Source of the DNA: JAGOMW01 sp964596675
GTDB lineage: Bacteria; Patescibacteriota; Gracilibacteria; BD1-5; UBA2023
NCBI GenBank assembly: GCA_964596675.1
Contig: CAZQUZ010000001.1
Location: 62,001-126,000, forward strand
Reading direction: 5' to 3'
Length of the DNA stretch: 64,000 nucleotides
Under the pieces are notes generated by a model that did not search any database, had not been told where the DNA came from, and saw only the letters and a program-made list of their open reading frames with translations. The translations under genes were made by a program, and so were the position numbers. Shown piece by piece: positions 1-12,267 of the stretch; positions within the stretch are counted from its first letter, which is position 1, and the number at the start of each line of letters is the position of its first letter.

Positions 1-2
1 TC

Positions 3-230
3 ACACCTGAAATACAGAAAAATATTCTCAGCTCTTTCGAAGAGTTATTTCACAACAAAGATTTCGTAGCACAGCTTCAAGATAAAATCCAAACTCTAGA
101 CGACCCCGTACAACAGAAAATCCTCAAAGAGAATCTCAATCATATATTACGCCATGATGATGATATAGGAAAAGTACATAATACCACTCATGCACGTCTC
201 GATAGACTCATGGATACTATCAAAGCATAG
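3..230 (+). CDS. C-terminal fragment of an unknown protein
   Basis: This is an open frame running in from the left edge of the window and ending at TAG. The visible 75 residues are hydrophilic and probably helical, with many Gln, Asp, His and Lys, and no motif I recognise. The start lies outside the window. Its last 14 bases overlap the 3' end of ligA on the other strand, a tail-to-tail overlap seen several times in this window. Function unknown. Confidence 0.6.
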   Translation, partial: TPEIQKNILSSFEELFHNKDFVAQLQDKIQTLDDPVQQKILKENLNHILRHDDDIGKVHNTTHARLDRLMDTIKA

Positions 231-2337
231 CCTGTAGCTCTTCGAATCCGATACACTTCACTCCAAGGTCTTCTGCCTTGGATTTTTTTGACCCTGCATC
301 ACCCCCCACGATGAGATAGTCGAGCTTCGCAGAGACCGATGTGCGCACTTCCCCGCCATGTTGCTCGATGAGCTCATGGATAGCATCACGAGAGATACCA
401 TCGAAAGAACCCGTCACACAAAATGACTTCCCCATAAGTTCCTTGCTCGATGACCCACCAGAAAGTATCTCTGGATTTTTTTCTGGTACTTGTATCTGGA
501 GTTCTGAGAATAATCTACCTACCATTTCCTGATCTTCACTCATATACTCGACGAATGCACGAGCCGTCTCAGGGCCGATGTCTTTCACAGCCATCAAATC
601 TTCCTCTGTTATCGAGAATATGACATCTAAAAATCAGCTTGATCTCCCAGCAGATAACTGATAAACGATATGAGCGAGTTGCTTTGCTGTCTTTTTTCCC
701 ACATTCGGGATACCGAGCGCAGTAAATACCCTATCGAGGGTCGTATGGCGGGAAGTATCTATAGCTGCGAGGAGATTCTCTATAGATTTTTCTTTATATC
801 ACTCGAGCATGAGCATATCTCCACGATATCTCGAGAGCTGATATATCGAGGCATAGTGCTCTATCCACCCGAGCTCCAGAAAGAGCTCTATCTGCTTTTC
901 TCAGAATCCATCGATATTCATCCCCTGTTTCGACACAAACATCTCGAGCTGTCACTGTATCTTCGCAGGACAGTGAGGATTCGGACAGTATATCGCGACC
1001 TTTCATTCATCTTGCTCGACCGGTGTACTACATATCGGGCAGACCTCTGGTGTATGGATGACTTTCTCATCGCCAGTACGTACATCTATAATCACTGAAA
1101 CAATCTCTGGTATAACCTCACCCGCCCGCATGATGAATACGCTATCTCACTCTCTCACGAGCTTTTTCGCGAGCTCATCATAGTTATGGAGTGTAGCACG
1201 TCGTACGACGACTCCGCCGACATTCACAGGTTCGAGATTCGCGACAGGAGTGATAGTCCCAGTACGTCCGACCGAGTGCTCTATGGAGATGACTTTCGTG
1301 CGGACCTGCTTCGCTGGGAACTTATACGCGATAGCGTAGCGAGGATGATGCTCCGTGCGACCGAGATCATCCCAGAGCGTCATATCATCGAGCTTTAGGA
1401 CCATGCCATCGATATCGAAGTCGAAATATTCTTTTCGATTTTGTGTCTCTTCTCTGAGAGTTAGAGCTACAGCATCGAGGTCCAGTCCATAGAATACAAA
1501 CGGGAAATTCTCCGGATGAAATCCCCATAACTCAAGCTGGTCTATCATCTGTGAATATGTCTCGACTCACCAGGACGTATCTTCCCCGATTTCTATCTGT
1601 GGGATGGAGTATGCGAAGAACTGGAGATGACGCGCTCGAGTCACGAGTGGGTCGAGCTGACGGAGCGATCCAGATGCGGCATTTCTCGGGTTCGCGAAGA
1701 GCTTTTCTCATGTCGAGAGACGTTCTCGATTCACATGATCGAATGCGCTACGACTCATCATCACTTCTCCACGGATTTCCATACGAGGTATTTTCTCGAG
1801 TGATGCGATATATTTCGGGAGATTCTCTATCTCTGTCGCTGTCAGTGTGACATCCTCTCACTCGACTCAGCTCCCACGGGTGATCGCCTGGGTGAATCTG
1901 CCATACTGATAGATAACAGCAAGTCCGAGTCCATCATACTTCGGCTGGATATAGTAGTAGAGTTTTTTTGGGCGTTTTTCAGCGAGTATCCTATCGATGC
2001 GTCACTCGAAATCACGCACATCATCGAGTGTATACGTATTATCGAGTGAAATCATCGGATACTGGTGTGCAACTTTCTGGAATTGCTCGGATGCGAGTAT
2101 AGCGAACTTCGCGGTAGGTGATGCGTCATCGAGCATATCATGGTCAGCCTCGAGACGTGCGAGCGCATGAAATAGTCTATCATACTCCGTATCAGAAATG
2201 ATGGGTGACTCGAGCTCATGATAGAGACGATTATGTTCACGGATGACATCACGGAGAGTGAGGATATCTGATTTCTTCAGATTCTCGATACGAGTGAGAT
2301 AGTCCTCGGAGAGGCGCTGGAGTTCGGAGAGTTGCAT
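217..2337 (-). CDS. ligA: NAD-dependent DNA ligase LigA
   Basis: Seals nicks in duplex DNA during replication and repair using NAD+. With TGA read as Gly it is one 706-residue frame, close to the usual ~670. The N-terminal adenylation domain has the KxDG motif as KYDG (Lys133, the AMP-accepting lysine). The conserved TRGxGxxGEDVT motif is present with both downstream glycines written as TGA (1867-1869 and 1858-1860). A four-Cys zinc finger (CPIC ... YCPNPHC), HhH repeats and a C-terminal BRCT domain follow. A standard-code reader would stop at TGA 220-222; the real stop is TAG at 217-219. Confidence 0.97.
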
Positions 2338-2373
2338 AGACAGAGTATAGTCGAAAAATCAGAAAAAGAAATA

Positions 2374-2401
2374 TTGACTCTTTCGGATTAGTTTTTATAA
2401 T
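2374..2401 (+). promoter_or_regulatory. Sigma70-type promoter
   Basis: TTGACT at 2374-2379 and a perfect TATAAT at 2396-2401 are separated by 16 bases. This places a start site near 2408, upstream of the small gene at 2434, in the divergent gap between it and ligA. Confidence 0.75.
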
Positions 2402-2433
2402 CCACACTACACAAACAAATAGGGAGAACTCTC

Positions 2434-2721
2434 ATGCAACGCATACTTATCTTGGGTCCTAGTCATGATGTGATTATGATTCTGAAAGTACTCATAAGAA
2501 TAGGTACCTCACCAATGACTCATGATTTTCTCGCAGAACCAGGAAAAACATATCCTGAAAGAATCGATATGGAGCCACTCATGCCATACCGAGAAACCAA
2601 AATCAATACATATCCACTCATACATAGACGCGGTCATAGGAATAACCATCAAGCCATGCGTGCTCAAGTGGCACGTCATACACAGAAACCTCCTAGAAAA
2701 AAATCTCGCAGGAATCGTTAA
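2434..2721 (+). CDS. Small basic protein of unknown function
   Basis: A 95-residue protein beginning MQRILILGPSHDVIMILKVL, with a C-terminal third rich in Arg, Lys, His and Gln that could bind nucleic acid. I do not recognise the family. It has its own consensus promoter, a clear Shine-Dalgarno sequence (AGGGAG about 8 bases before ATG) and its own terminator, and it contains no TGA glycine codon. Most neighbours lack a Shine-Dalgarno sequence, so this cassette may be foreign or unusually well translated; that is inference. Confidence 0.6.
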   Translation: MQRILILGPSHDVIMILKVLIRIGTSPMTHDFLAEPGKTYPERIDMEPLMPYRETKINTYPLIHRRGHRNNHQAMRAQVARHTQKPPRKKSRRNR

Positions 2722-2728
2722 AACCATA

Positions 2729-2757
2729 AAAAACGCCAAAACATCGGCGTTTTTCTT
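2729..2757 (+). terminator. Rho-independent terminator
   Basis: An AAACGCC ... GGCGTTT hairpin followed by a T-rich run ends the transcript of the small gene at 2434. Confidence 0.85.
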
Positions 2758-2814
2758 TTTGCATTTTTATGGTATTTTCATATAATTTGGCAGTTTTATA
2801 GATAATTTTTACCC

Positions 2815-4143
2815 ATGCAACACACTCTCACACGCAAAAATAGCTACACGCTCTCCATCAATATCAAGGAGTCTGCCGTCGAACTCGAAAAAGCGAAAAA
2901 GCACGTCATCGAAGAAATCCGCGCAAAAGGCAAGGTAAAGGGATTTAAGCAAGGGTCAAACATCCCAGATACCGTCATCATCCGCGAGTACGGAGAAGCT
3001 GCTATAGAGCAGCAAGCGCTCGATGCTGTCATCGGGAAAGTATATCCGAAAATCCTGAAAAAAGAGAATATCATCCCTGTAGCTGCTGGTCAGATCACAG
3101 AAATTAAGACGACGAGCCCTATCGACCTTACACTCGAGGTAGAGGTATTCCCTGAGATCGAGATTGATGAGAAGAAAATGAACAAAATCAAAGTAAAACG
3201 TACTCCTGTGGAGATCGAGAAAGATGCAGTCGAAAACGAACTCGCTGAGATCAAAAAACGATTTACCCACTTTCATGAGGCAGGTCATCATACCGATGAT
3301 GGAGCAGATACCTCTCATCTCGCCATCGAGACTGGAGATCGCGCGACTATCACAGCACAGGGATACGATAAGAAGTGAGGTGATGCTATCTCTGAGACTC
3401 GCGTGCCGAACTATCCTCTCGTCATCGGTTCGAATTCATTTATCCCAGGATTCGAAGAGAAACTTATCGGAGCAAAGGTCGGCGATGAGGTCGCTTTCGA
3501 TATCACATTTCCGAAAGACTACCACTCAGATGACTTTAAGGGTCGAAAGGTGCACTTCGTCGCGAATGTCGAGAAAGTCGAGAAACCACACACTCCAGAG
3601 TTCACAGAGGACTTCATCGAGAAGCTCCGTGGCAAGCGTACTGACCTCGCCGGTCTGAAAGACATCCTCGCCACAGAGATAAAAACTCGTAAAGAAAATG
3701 AATCTCGCGCAAAAGATGAGGATATACTCATGCAGCAGATGCTCGCGGTCGCATCATTCGAGGTAGGACCAGAGCTCCTAAAGTCTGAGATAGACCAGGT
3801 CTACGCTGAGCATGCTGGCAATCTCGAACAGCAGGGATACAGCATGAAGATGTACCTCGACCATGTGAAAAAATCTGAGGATATGTATAAAGATGAGGTC
3901 GTGAAGCCAGAGGCAGATCGCCGTCTCAAGGCTGAACTCCTCCTCCGTAAGATTCGAGAGATGAAGCAAGTCGAACCTACAGACTCTGATATAAAAGAAG
4001 AAGTCGAGAAAATCATCGCACAGTATGGCTCTGCAGAGGTCGTAGAGCGTCTCCGTGCGAAGCTCGTCCCTGGTGATACCTACTACGAAGATATAAAAAA
4101 TCGCCTCGCCTATCGTAAGGTGGTCGATACATTCTGGGAATAG
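2815..4143 (+). CDS. tig: Trigger factor, ribosome-bound chaperone
   Basis: Folds nascent chains at the ribosome exit tunnel and has peptidyl-prolyl isomerase activity. The 442-residue product has the N-terminal ribosome-binding domain with a GFRxGxxP-like signature (KGFKQGSNIP). A central FKBP-type domain follows (IGSNSFIPGFEEKLIGAK), then a long helical C-terminal substrate domain. Only one glycine is encoded by TGA (3376-3378), at the start of the FKBP region, although the protein is glycine-rich. Such sparing use fits a highly expressed gene. A TATAAT-like box lies about 35 bases upstream; no Shine-Dalgarno sequence is visible. Confidence 0.96.
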
Positions 4144-4146
4144 TAT

Positions 4147-4179
4147 AAAAAAATCTCCTCAATTTGAGGAGATTTTTTT
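4147..4179. terminator. Bidirectional terminator between tig and a converging gene
   Basis: The stem AAATCTCCTC / GAGGAGATTT has a run of T on the plus side and a run of A on the left, so it can end tig and also the converging minus-strand gene whose stop codon lies at its edge. Confidence 0.85.
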
Positions 4180-4690
4180 AATAATATCAAAGCACCTTAA
4201 ATATAGGAAGATTATCCCTATATTTCTTTGCCTCGAGAAGTGCTGTGAGATTATTTTTATCTTTCAGAAATTGTTCAAAAAAGAATAATCATAAACTTTT
4301 CTCCTGCAATTTAGCTGCCAAGGGAGGATTTGTTCTTCTCATTGTTTCTATATAAGATGCTATAAGTGACTTTATAGAAGTTATGTTAGCAGAAAAAGTC
4401 TTATACTCGATAAAATATGTATATTCATCAGCCAAGGTGCTCTCTATTTGGATAAACTGTGCAAGAGTGAGCACCTGAGTATGTATTTCATCGACATCTA
4501 CATCAATCTTAGTATCTAAAAATCGTTCTTTTAGGAGAGTCCACACATGAGGCTCCTGAGAAGATGAGAGAAGTCATGCAATACGTTTCTCTATATCAGA
4601 TTGGAGGATGCTGGCTCGATATTGTTGCATAAAATCGAGCTTGTTCCAAAGATGGAGAGTATTTTGTTGACGTTCTTGAGTATTTTTCAT
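4178..4690 (-). CDS. Hypothetical helical protein
   Basis: A 170-residue protein read with three TGA glycines. It is hydrophilic and mostly helical by composition, with no signal peptide or membrane segment and no recognised motif. It lies 10 bases downstream of the 4701-5501 gene on the same strand, so the two form an operon of unknown function. The start (MKNTQERQQ) follows a purine-poor leader without a Shine-Dalgarno sequence. Codon use is more AT-rich than in ligA or tig. Confidence 0.65.
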
Positions 4691-4700
4691 ATGTTTAATA

Positions 4701-5501
4701 TTATGGATGGCTATTAGGGAGATATTTTGCACTTAAGAGTTTTATAATATTTGTATTCTGTAGATATAGATTAGCCTTATTAAGAGCAAAATATATGTTT
4801 GTGATTTCTCATTTCGTAGTATAAAAATCTATAAACTTTGCTTTTACATCTCTCAGGGCAATAACTGAATCGACTTGACCCTTCAGGGCAATATATCTAT
4901 CTGAAAGATGATTTATGAGGATATTTTCATACGCATCTACAGAATCATAGTACGATAGTGACTCTCGAAAGTGCTTCTGCATATCGAGCAGGAAAAGGTT
5001 TTGATACGTTTTTACATACCGGGTAAAAATACTTTCTAGAAAAAAAGTGAGCTGTATCTCAACTTTATCAGCTAAATCTGATTGTTTTAATTTCTCTAGA
5101 CCAGAGTATAAGGAAAAAATAATCTCCACAGAAATAATGTCTGGCAGATTTTTTGTGGTTTGCATATACTCATTTACAGACTTTATATTCTCTAGTAGGC
5201 TTTTATAGATAGTAATTCCGATTACTCTGAATATCATTGTTTTTTGATCTTCTCAGGAAATATGAGGTGAGAACTTAAATAAAATACTTTCCCATAGACT
5301 TCCTGATCGGAATTCTGGAAGGAGTCTTTTAATTTTCTGTGCTAATATCGGATCTATAGCGGCTATATCATCTAGTGAGAGTATGTTTTTTAGTGTTTCC
5401 AAAATAGTATCAAGAGGTATTTTTATATCTTGAACCTTAGGATTTGATATCATGCCTGGAGAGCTGGATGTATGATTGATGTGACCAAGATGGTTAGGCA
5501 T
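4701..5501 (-). CDS. Hypothetical protein, first gene of a two-gene operon
   Basis: A 266-residue protein of mainly helical character with two TGA glycines joining what would otherwise be two frames (5253-5255 and 4809-4811). No transmembrane segment or known motif is visible. The region around residues 35-90 (DTILETLKNILSLDDIAAI) could be a small helical domain. It starts in an AT-rich stretch that also separates it from secA. I cannot assign a function. Confidence 0.65.
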
Positions 5502-5639
5502 AAATATTATTATATAACATAATAATATTTGTCAATATCTTCACTCATTTTTTGCTCACCGAGATTTGAAAAAGTTGAGTTTTTTTGTATAATTCTGCGG
5601 ATTTATCAGTATCTTGTTCTAAAAAATACCTATACTACC

Positions 5640-8381
5640 ATGAACCTCATTTCACTCATATTTGGTGACCCGAGCCAAAAAAAACTTCGCTCCTATGAAA
5701 AAGCCCTCGAAAAAATAAAATGAGTAGAAGTAAGATTTAGAACAGAAATATCTAGTATCGAAGAGGTTCAGGCAAAAACGCATGAATTCCAATCCTTATT
5801 CGAGTGACTCGATATGGAAGAGGCTGAGGATATATGAAAGGCAGAGAGGATACTAGAAGATATTATCTATGAAGCATTTGCACTCCATAGACGTGCATGT
5901 GAACTGATATACGGTCAGAGTTTCGACATAGGCAATAACACCCTAGTGGAATGGAACATGGTGCCATATGATGTACAACTCATCGGGGCTCTCGCACTCC
6001 ATGATGGGAATATATCAGAAATGCGCACTGGTGAAGGAAAGACTCTCGTCGCGACCATCGCAGCCTACCTGAACGCTCTTGTTCCAGCAAGTGTACATAT
6101 CGTCACTGTGAATGACTACCTCGCTCGTCGTGATGCTGCAGAAATGGGTATTATTTATAAGGCACTTGGGCTTTCTGTGGGAGTGATTTCTCATGGTCAA
6201 AATTTCGAAGAAAAAAAGAATGCATACATGTGCGATGTCGTCTATGCGACGAATAATGAGCTCGGATTCGACTATCTCAGAGATAATATGGCCCCAAATC
6301 AAACTCGTCAAACGATGGGGAAAAAATGGTTCGCCATCGTAGATGAAGTCGATTCTATTCTCATCGACGAAGCGCGCACTCCACTCATTATTTCTGCACC
6401 AGATAGTGAGCCTACGAGTCAGTACTTACGATTTGCAGCATTCGCACGTTCACTCGAAGAGCATACCGACTATAAAATCGATGAGAAGCAAAAGGCTGCA
6501 ACCCTATCCGAATCTGGTATCACAAAACTCGAAAAATATCTCGGTGTAGAAAATATCTATGTGAGCCAGCACTTTAATGATCTACACCATGTAGAAAACG
6601 CGCTCAAAGCATCTGCCGTATACAAACGTGATGTAGACTATCTGATACGAAATGATGAAATCCTTATCATCGATGAACATACATGACGCGTACTTCCTGG
6701 AAGACGTTATTCTGATGGACTCCATCAAGCCATAGAGGCAAAAGAATCTGTCACTATACAGCAGGAATCTCGTACACTTGCATCTATTACATTCCAAAAT
6801 TATTTTCGACTCTATAAAAAACTCGCAGGAATGACTGGTACAGCGAAAACGGAAGAAGAAGAGTTTTATAAGATATATCATCTGGAAGTGATTTCTATCC
6901 CTACAAATAAGCCTATAAAACGAATCGATCGTGGAGATGTCCTGTTTCGAAGTGAAAAAGGAAAATTTGCCTATCTCGTACGCCTCATAACAGCCCTTCA
7001 TGAGAAATGACAGCCTATACTCGTAGGAACCGTATCAGTAGCAAAAAGTGAATATCTTGCTAGCCTACTAGAAAAAGCATGAGTCCCTCATCAAGTACTC
7101 AATGCAAAACAAGACGCACGTGAGGCTGATATTATCGCTGCAGCAGGACAATATGGCGCTGTGACAATAGCTACTAATATGGCATGACGTGGTACTGATA
7201 TCAAAATCGATGATCGGGTCCGAAATCTGACTGGAATAGTACGTCTCGAATGAGCTGCTGGTGTACAGGAATACCCTCTCTGAGGACTCTACGTGCTCGG
7301 TACTGAGAAACATGAAACGAGGCGAATAGATAATCAGCTCCGCGGTCGATCTGGACGTCAGGGAGATCCATGACTTTCACAGTTTATGCTCTCACCACAA
7401 GACGATATCATGCGTATATTTGGTGGTAATAAACTTTTTGGCATACTTGCAAGTTTTGAATCTCACCCAGAGTGAGATCCTCTTGTCGAAAGTAAAATGC
7501 TCATGAAAAATATCACTACTATACAAAAACAAGTCGAGGGACGAAATTTTGATATACGAAAACATATTCTCGAATACGATGATGTACTCAATCATCATCG
7601 TCTCGCAATATATTCACGTAGAGCGAAAATATTAAAATGAGCTGATATCCATATGGAGGTACTCGAGATGCTCCGTACCGAAGTGGACCGCATCATAGAC
7701 ATAGCCCAATGAGCAGATACCTATATAGACAGTGATCATAAAAGCAGTATTATCGATAGCATAAATGCTTTTGCTGAGAGCGAACTTATTCATATGGATG
7801 ATATTTCTGGTATAGATGGCTATGAAGAGGTAAAAAATAAGGTATTTTCGCTGTTATCCGGTCGTATCGAATCATTACGTGATACAGGAACCGAAGAGGA
7901 ATTTGCAGAATTTGAGCGACGTCTTACTCTCGCGAGCCTCGATGAACTCTGGATGCATCATATAGATGGCATGGCTCACCTACGAGAAGAGGTGGCCTTC
8001 GAGTGATATGCTCAGAAAAATCCTCTTGTTATCTATAAAGAACGTGCGTATGATAGATTTATTACGCTGATACATACGATAGGTCTCCGTGTCATAAAAT
8101 GACTCCTGACAGCCAAACCACATGAAGCAATAGAGGAAGTAAATCTCGAAGAAACCTTACTCTCAAAATATGCAGATAGCGCTGCTGCTGGATTTGATGA
8201 GACTGCTGGAGTGACTGCGAGTCATATGGGACATACAGATTATGAGCTCGCCGTAGAATCCACTGTACCAAAAACCCTCATAACTACAAAGACTGATTCT
8301 CATGAGTACGCACATGTAGGAAGAAATGACCCTTGCCCATGCTGAAGTGGCAAGAAATACAAACAATGCCATGGAAAATAA
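5640..8381 (+). CDS. secA: SecA, preprotein translocase ATPase
   Basis: ATP-driven motor that pushes preproteins through SecYEG. The 913-residue frame has Walker A MRTGEGKT, the DEVD box with IDEARTPLIIS, an AGMTGTA motif and the helicase motif NMAGRGTDI, whose first Gly is TGA at 7185-7187. It ends in the zinc-binding SEC-C tail CPCGSGKKYKQCHG, again with TGA on the invariant Gly (8343-8345). Many further TGA codons are spread through the gene. lepB follows after 37 bases, so the motor and the signal peptidase lie side by side. Confidence 0.97.
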
Positions 8382-8418
8382 ATTTCAAATTTTCCATCTT
8401 TATTCCTAAATTTATACC

Positions 8419-9231
8419 ATGCATCCCCACAATGAATCCTTCGAAAGTGTAGAAATCTCTGAAACTAATAATACGCTCCGTGAATTTATAGAATTCATGC
8501 GTGATTTAGTAATAATATTTCTGATTGTTATCTTTATTCGTGCCTTTATCGTCACCCCTTTTCGCATCAATGGGAGCTCTATGGAAATGAGTTATCATGA
8601 TAAAGAGTATATCATTGTAGATAAATTTTCGTATCTTAACTTTCCAGTCACATTCTCTTCAAAAACAAATGCCTCTCTCTGGTGAGAAGTATCAAGTGTA
8701 ATAATGAGAAATATTCCGCTGCACATCGGAGATCCAAAAAGAGGAGATGTAGTCGTCATAACTCCGCATGTAGATAGACAAAAGGAGTACTATATAAAAC
8801 GTATTATCGGCATGCCTGGGGATACTCTCATGTTCGAAGATGGAGAAGTTCTTTTAAAAAAAGCTGGAACTGAGGAATTCAAAAAAATCAATGAAGAATA
8901 TCTTTCTAGTGCCAATAAATGACAAACTCGTCTTCCAGAAAATGTAAAGGGCAATCAATTTCTTGTTCCAGAAGGATACTACTGGATTATGGGAGATAAT
9001 CGAAATAATTCTGCTGATTCTCGATCGTGCTTTCGTACCTGCATATGAGAAGAAAATAATGCACACTATATACAAAGAAAGGATATTGTAGGTATCGTAT
9101 TACTTAATCTAGGGTATTATAATATATTCGGACAATGAGGACTACTCGATGATAAGAAATGGACGTGGACACATGCTCCGAGATTTCTCAGTCATCCCAG
9201 AACAGCGACATATCCTGAACTCGGAGAATAG
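8419..9231 (+). CDS. lepB: Signal peptidase I
   Basis: Membrane serine protease that removes signal peptides from Sec substrates. The 270-residue protein has one N-terminal membrane helix (about residues 29-46). The nucleophile region follows as NGSSMEM (Ser54 by alignment with GxSM), then the lysine box YYIKRIIGMPGD and the GDNRNNSADSR motif. Four TGA glycines bridge the frame. The tail THAPRFLSHPRTATYPELGE is typical of CPR signal peptidases as far as I recall. It overlaps nothing but sits one base from truB. Confidence 0.94.
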
Positions 9232-9232
9232 T

Positions 9233-10090
9233 ATGTTCTATCTTATCGATAAACCTCTCGGAATATCTAGTTTTGATGTGATTCGAAGGCTACGTAAATT
9301 ACTCAATATAAAAAAGATGGGGCATGCAGGAACATTAGATCCTCTTGCTACTGGAGTTATCCTTATTGCTACAGAGAAAAATACAAAATTACTCCACCTA
9401 CTCGATAATTGTGATAAAGAGTATATTTTTACGATACGATTCGACGGAAAGACGGACTCCATGGACTTAGGTACGCCGATACAATCAGTCGACACAGGAA
9501 ACTATATCGAAAAATCTGATGCTGAAATATGCAGATTTGTATTATCTCAAAAAACACAAATACCTCCAAAATATAGCGCCCTTCATATCGACTGAGAGAG
9601 GGCGTATATACTCGCTCGTGCTGGAGAAACATTCGAACTCAGGGAAAGAGCCATCCAAGTGAAAGATGTAGAAGTATTGGGGCGAACACATCATAGCATA
9701 GAACTCCGAATGGTTTTATCATCTTGATGATATGTGCGCTCATTTGCACCCCTTCTCTGAAGATTTTTATGAGTTGAGTGAGGCTATATTACTATGCTCA
9801 GGAGGACAAAAATAGTCACTCCATATAGTATATTAAGTTTATCAAACTCTTCCCCGATAGAAAACCCCATACCCATAAGATATGAAGATATCTTTACATG
9901 AGTCCCTATAAAAGACGTAGATATCGAAACTATAGAATTTCTAAAAGTATGAAAAAACATACTTTCCTCGAGCGATATAGACTCAGAAAAATGATCTCTG
10001 GTATTTTTTCGAAACAGTACACTATGATACCATTCTCTAATTAAGTATGATAATGGGATATATAGCATAGTCCGTAATGATGTAGCATAG
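9233..10090 (+). CDS. truB: tRNA pseudouridine-55 synthase TruB
   Basis: Makes pseudouridine at position 55 in the T loop of tRNAs. The frame starts FYLIDKPLGISS and has the catalytic-Asp motif GHAGTLDPLATGV. It also has a SSGGYVRSF segment matching the family S-x-G-T-Y-I-R-S-L box, with two consecutive TGA codons on GG. The product is 285 residues, a normal TruB length. An upstream in-frame ATG exists but would overlap lepB by 80 bases, so the start at 9233, one base after the lepB stop, is preferred. Confidence 0.95.
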
Positions 10091-10160
10091 AAAATGCTCT
10101 TCACGGAATCTCTACATTGCCTATTTGCATTTCATAAAAAAAAGAGTACTCTTATGAAAC

Positions 10161-10619
10161 ATGATGCATACTATCTTGACGTACACATTCCGAGTATTTT
10201 TATCACTCTTATTAGCCACCCTATTCATGGTGGGTAATGTTTTTGCTGGAGAGAATACTAGCTCTAAAAAAGAATCTCGGGTTGTCTCTCAATCATGAAT
10301 GTCTGAGGAAATGAGCTCCTCTGATAAAAATATTACAGATACTGTGAAACTCAAACAAGATATTGATACTTCTATTGTAGATTTTATCGTTGTTCCGAAA
10401 GCAAAACAACTCATCAAAGATATTAGCATAAAATTCACTCTCGAATACCCAGAACCATCTGAGAGAATTCAAGCATACCAAACAATCAAAAAACGTCTCG
10501 TTCTCAGAAAAAATAGAATTGATGTACTCAAAATGAGTGACAAAGGAAAACATATACTCCAGGAGTTTCTCGATCAGATGATAGAACTGCTCGATAAAAA
10601 AATACATGAACTTTCCTAA
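10161..10619 (+). CDS. Secreted small protein of unknown function
   Basis: A 152-residue protein with a clear N-terminal signal peptide (hydrophobic LSLLLATLFMVGNVFA, cleavage probably after Ala). A Ser/Lys-rich linker leads into a helical region of about 100 residues with heptad-like leucines and many lysines. One TGA glycine lies in the linker. No conserved catalytic motif is visible. It has its own terminator. Confidence 0.7.
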
Positions 10620-10653
10620 AAAAATCCTCTATTGAAAATTGGGGATTTTTTAT
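10617..10653 (+). terminator. Rho-independent terminator
   Basis: AAAAATCC ... GGATTTTTT stem with a T run just after the stop codon of the secreted protein. Confidence 0.7.
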
Positions 10654-10678
10654 ATAATGGAAGCATAACTTTTATGCT

Positions 10679-11890
10679 ATGCACAATGATCTCTCACTTT
10701 GGGTGAAGAAAATATTTCTCGCTCTTCTCATCTGAGCAGTTCTCTCGATATTATATACACTTTCATCTCTTGTTCTCGTTATTGTGATAGCTGGATTTAT
10801 CACCATACTCCTCAATCCTCTTATAGAACGCTGAGAAAAACATAAAATACCAGCGTGGATAACACTTCTATGCGTATATATTCTCGTATTTTTTCTCGGC
10901 GGGATAGTTATAGGCACGCTGATACCTATAATTATAGACTATGTCAGTAATACCATAGCTATAGTGACGCTATGGGTAAATAATGCACAGTCCATATATC
11001 TAAAAGAGGGGCTATCAGGATTTCACTTTCATCCCTATATAGAGAGACTCATACGTCTCATATTCGGAGAAAATAATATCGAACATACGCTCGACATCAT
11101 AAAGCAAAATGCTGGAAATATACAGTCGATAATTACGACCCAGGTATCATCACTCACGACTGGTGGCATCTCTATAGTCAGTGCTGTTGGCTGAGTAGTA
11201 GCAAACTGGGCGTTTATAGGAGTGATGACATTTTTGATGGTACTCGAACGTCGATCCGTAGGGAGATTTCTTTTGGGTATTGTGCCTGTTCGCTTCGAAA
11301 AATACATGCACAATCATTATCACTCTGTACAAACTGTTTGTAATTCATGGATTAGAGGCACTCTGATACTTTCGTTGAGTATATTTTTCGTCACATATAT
11401 TGGACTCTATAGTATGGAGTATTTCTTAAATACAGGCTTTATTCAAGATTCATTTTCCCTTGCGCCATTTACTATAGAAAATAAATTCTCTCTTGCACTT
11501 ATTGGTGGTATTATGGAGTTTATACCGTATGTATGACCACTTATTGCGCTCATACCAGCAGCTATTATATGACTATGAATATCATGGGAGGTTGCCTTAT
11601 CTATAGTATTCCTCTATCTCTTCATACAACGTATAGAAAATGATTTCTTAGTCCCATATGTTATGAGCAAGGCTCTCGACATATCGCCATTGCTGGTCTT
11701 TATCGTCATGATAGCCGGGGCTAGCCTCGGTGGCATACTCGGGATCATACTCGCGGTACCACTTGCTGGGATGGCAAAAGTCATCTATAGTGAATATCAG
11801 GATAAAAAAGCTCCTACAAAAAAAGTTAGAGAGACCTCATCAGGTACACCAAAAAATACAAAAACCATCGCAAAAGCAAAATTACCATAA
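10679..11890 (+). CDS. AI-2E family membrane transporter
   Basis: A 403-residue polytopic membrane protein of the AI-2E/PerM/YhhT family. Two N-terminal hydrophobic hairpins are followed by a soluble stretch and the signature EFIPYVGPLIALIPA near residue 285 (its Gly is TGA), then further helices and a Lys-rich tail. Members export small molecules or act as antiporters; the substrate here cannot be inferred. A TATAAT box lies about 25 bases upstream of the ATG. The stop is followed by a strong terminator. Confidence 0.9.
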
Positions 11891-12021
11891 ATTTTTTGAC
11901 AAATATACTACTTTTTATAACATAAACATATGTTACCAAATAGTTGTTTTACATTTACAAAATCTTTTCTTTCCCAAAATATGAAAGAGAGTTTTTTGTA
12001 GTTTTGCCTAAAAAAATATAA

Positions 12022-12058
12022 GAAATTCCCTTTCATACAAGAAAGGGAATTTTATTTT
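12022..12058 (+). terminator. Strong rho-independent terminator
   Basis: A perfect 12-bp stem, AAATTCCCTTTC against GAAAGGGAATTT, with a 6-base loop and a T-rich tail. Confidence 0.9.
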
Positions 12059-12075
12059 TTCATCTATCCTATACC

Positions 12076-12267
12076 ATGACATATTTCGTAAAAAATCCAT
12101 GACTTACTCGACAATGGTACAGCAATAATACTATCACTCCATCACCTCATACGGAGCACTCAATCCATACAATTACATGAACTGAAAGGACATGAAAAGA
12201 GATTATAGAGTGTATGCAGTCTATATTAACTCTGTCTATACCATCACATGACTCTCTATCTCCATAA
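12076..12267 (+). CDS. Possible small ORF or gene remnant
   Basis: An open frame of 63 codons (three TGA glycines) starting right after the terminator and overlapping the 3' end of murE on the opposite strand by 32 bases. The order VKNPGLTRQWYSNN ... HSIHTIT faintly recalls the N-terminus of polysaccharide deacetylases, but the catalytic TFDDGP motif is absent. It may be a decayed fragment or chance. Confidence 0.25.

Noticed and set aside
12076..12267. Polysaccharide deacetylase gene
   Set aside because: Only a faint N-terminal likeness, and the TFDDGP catalytic motif is absent; kept as a low-confidence small ORF.
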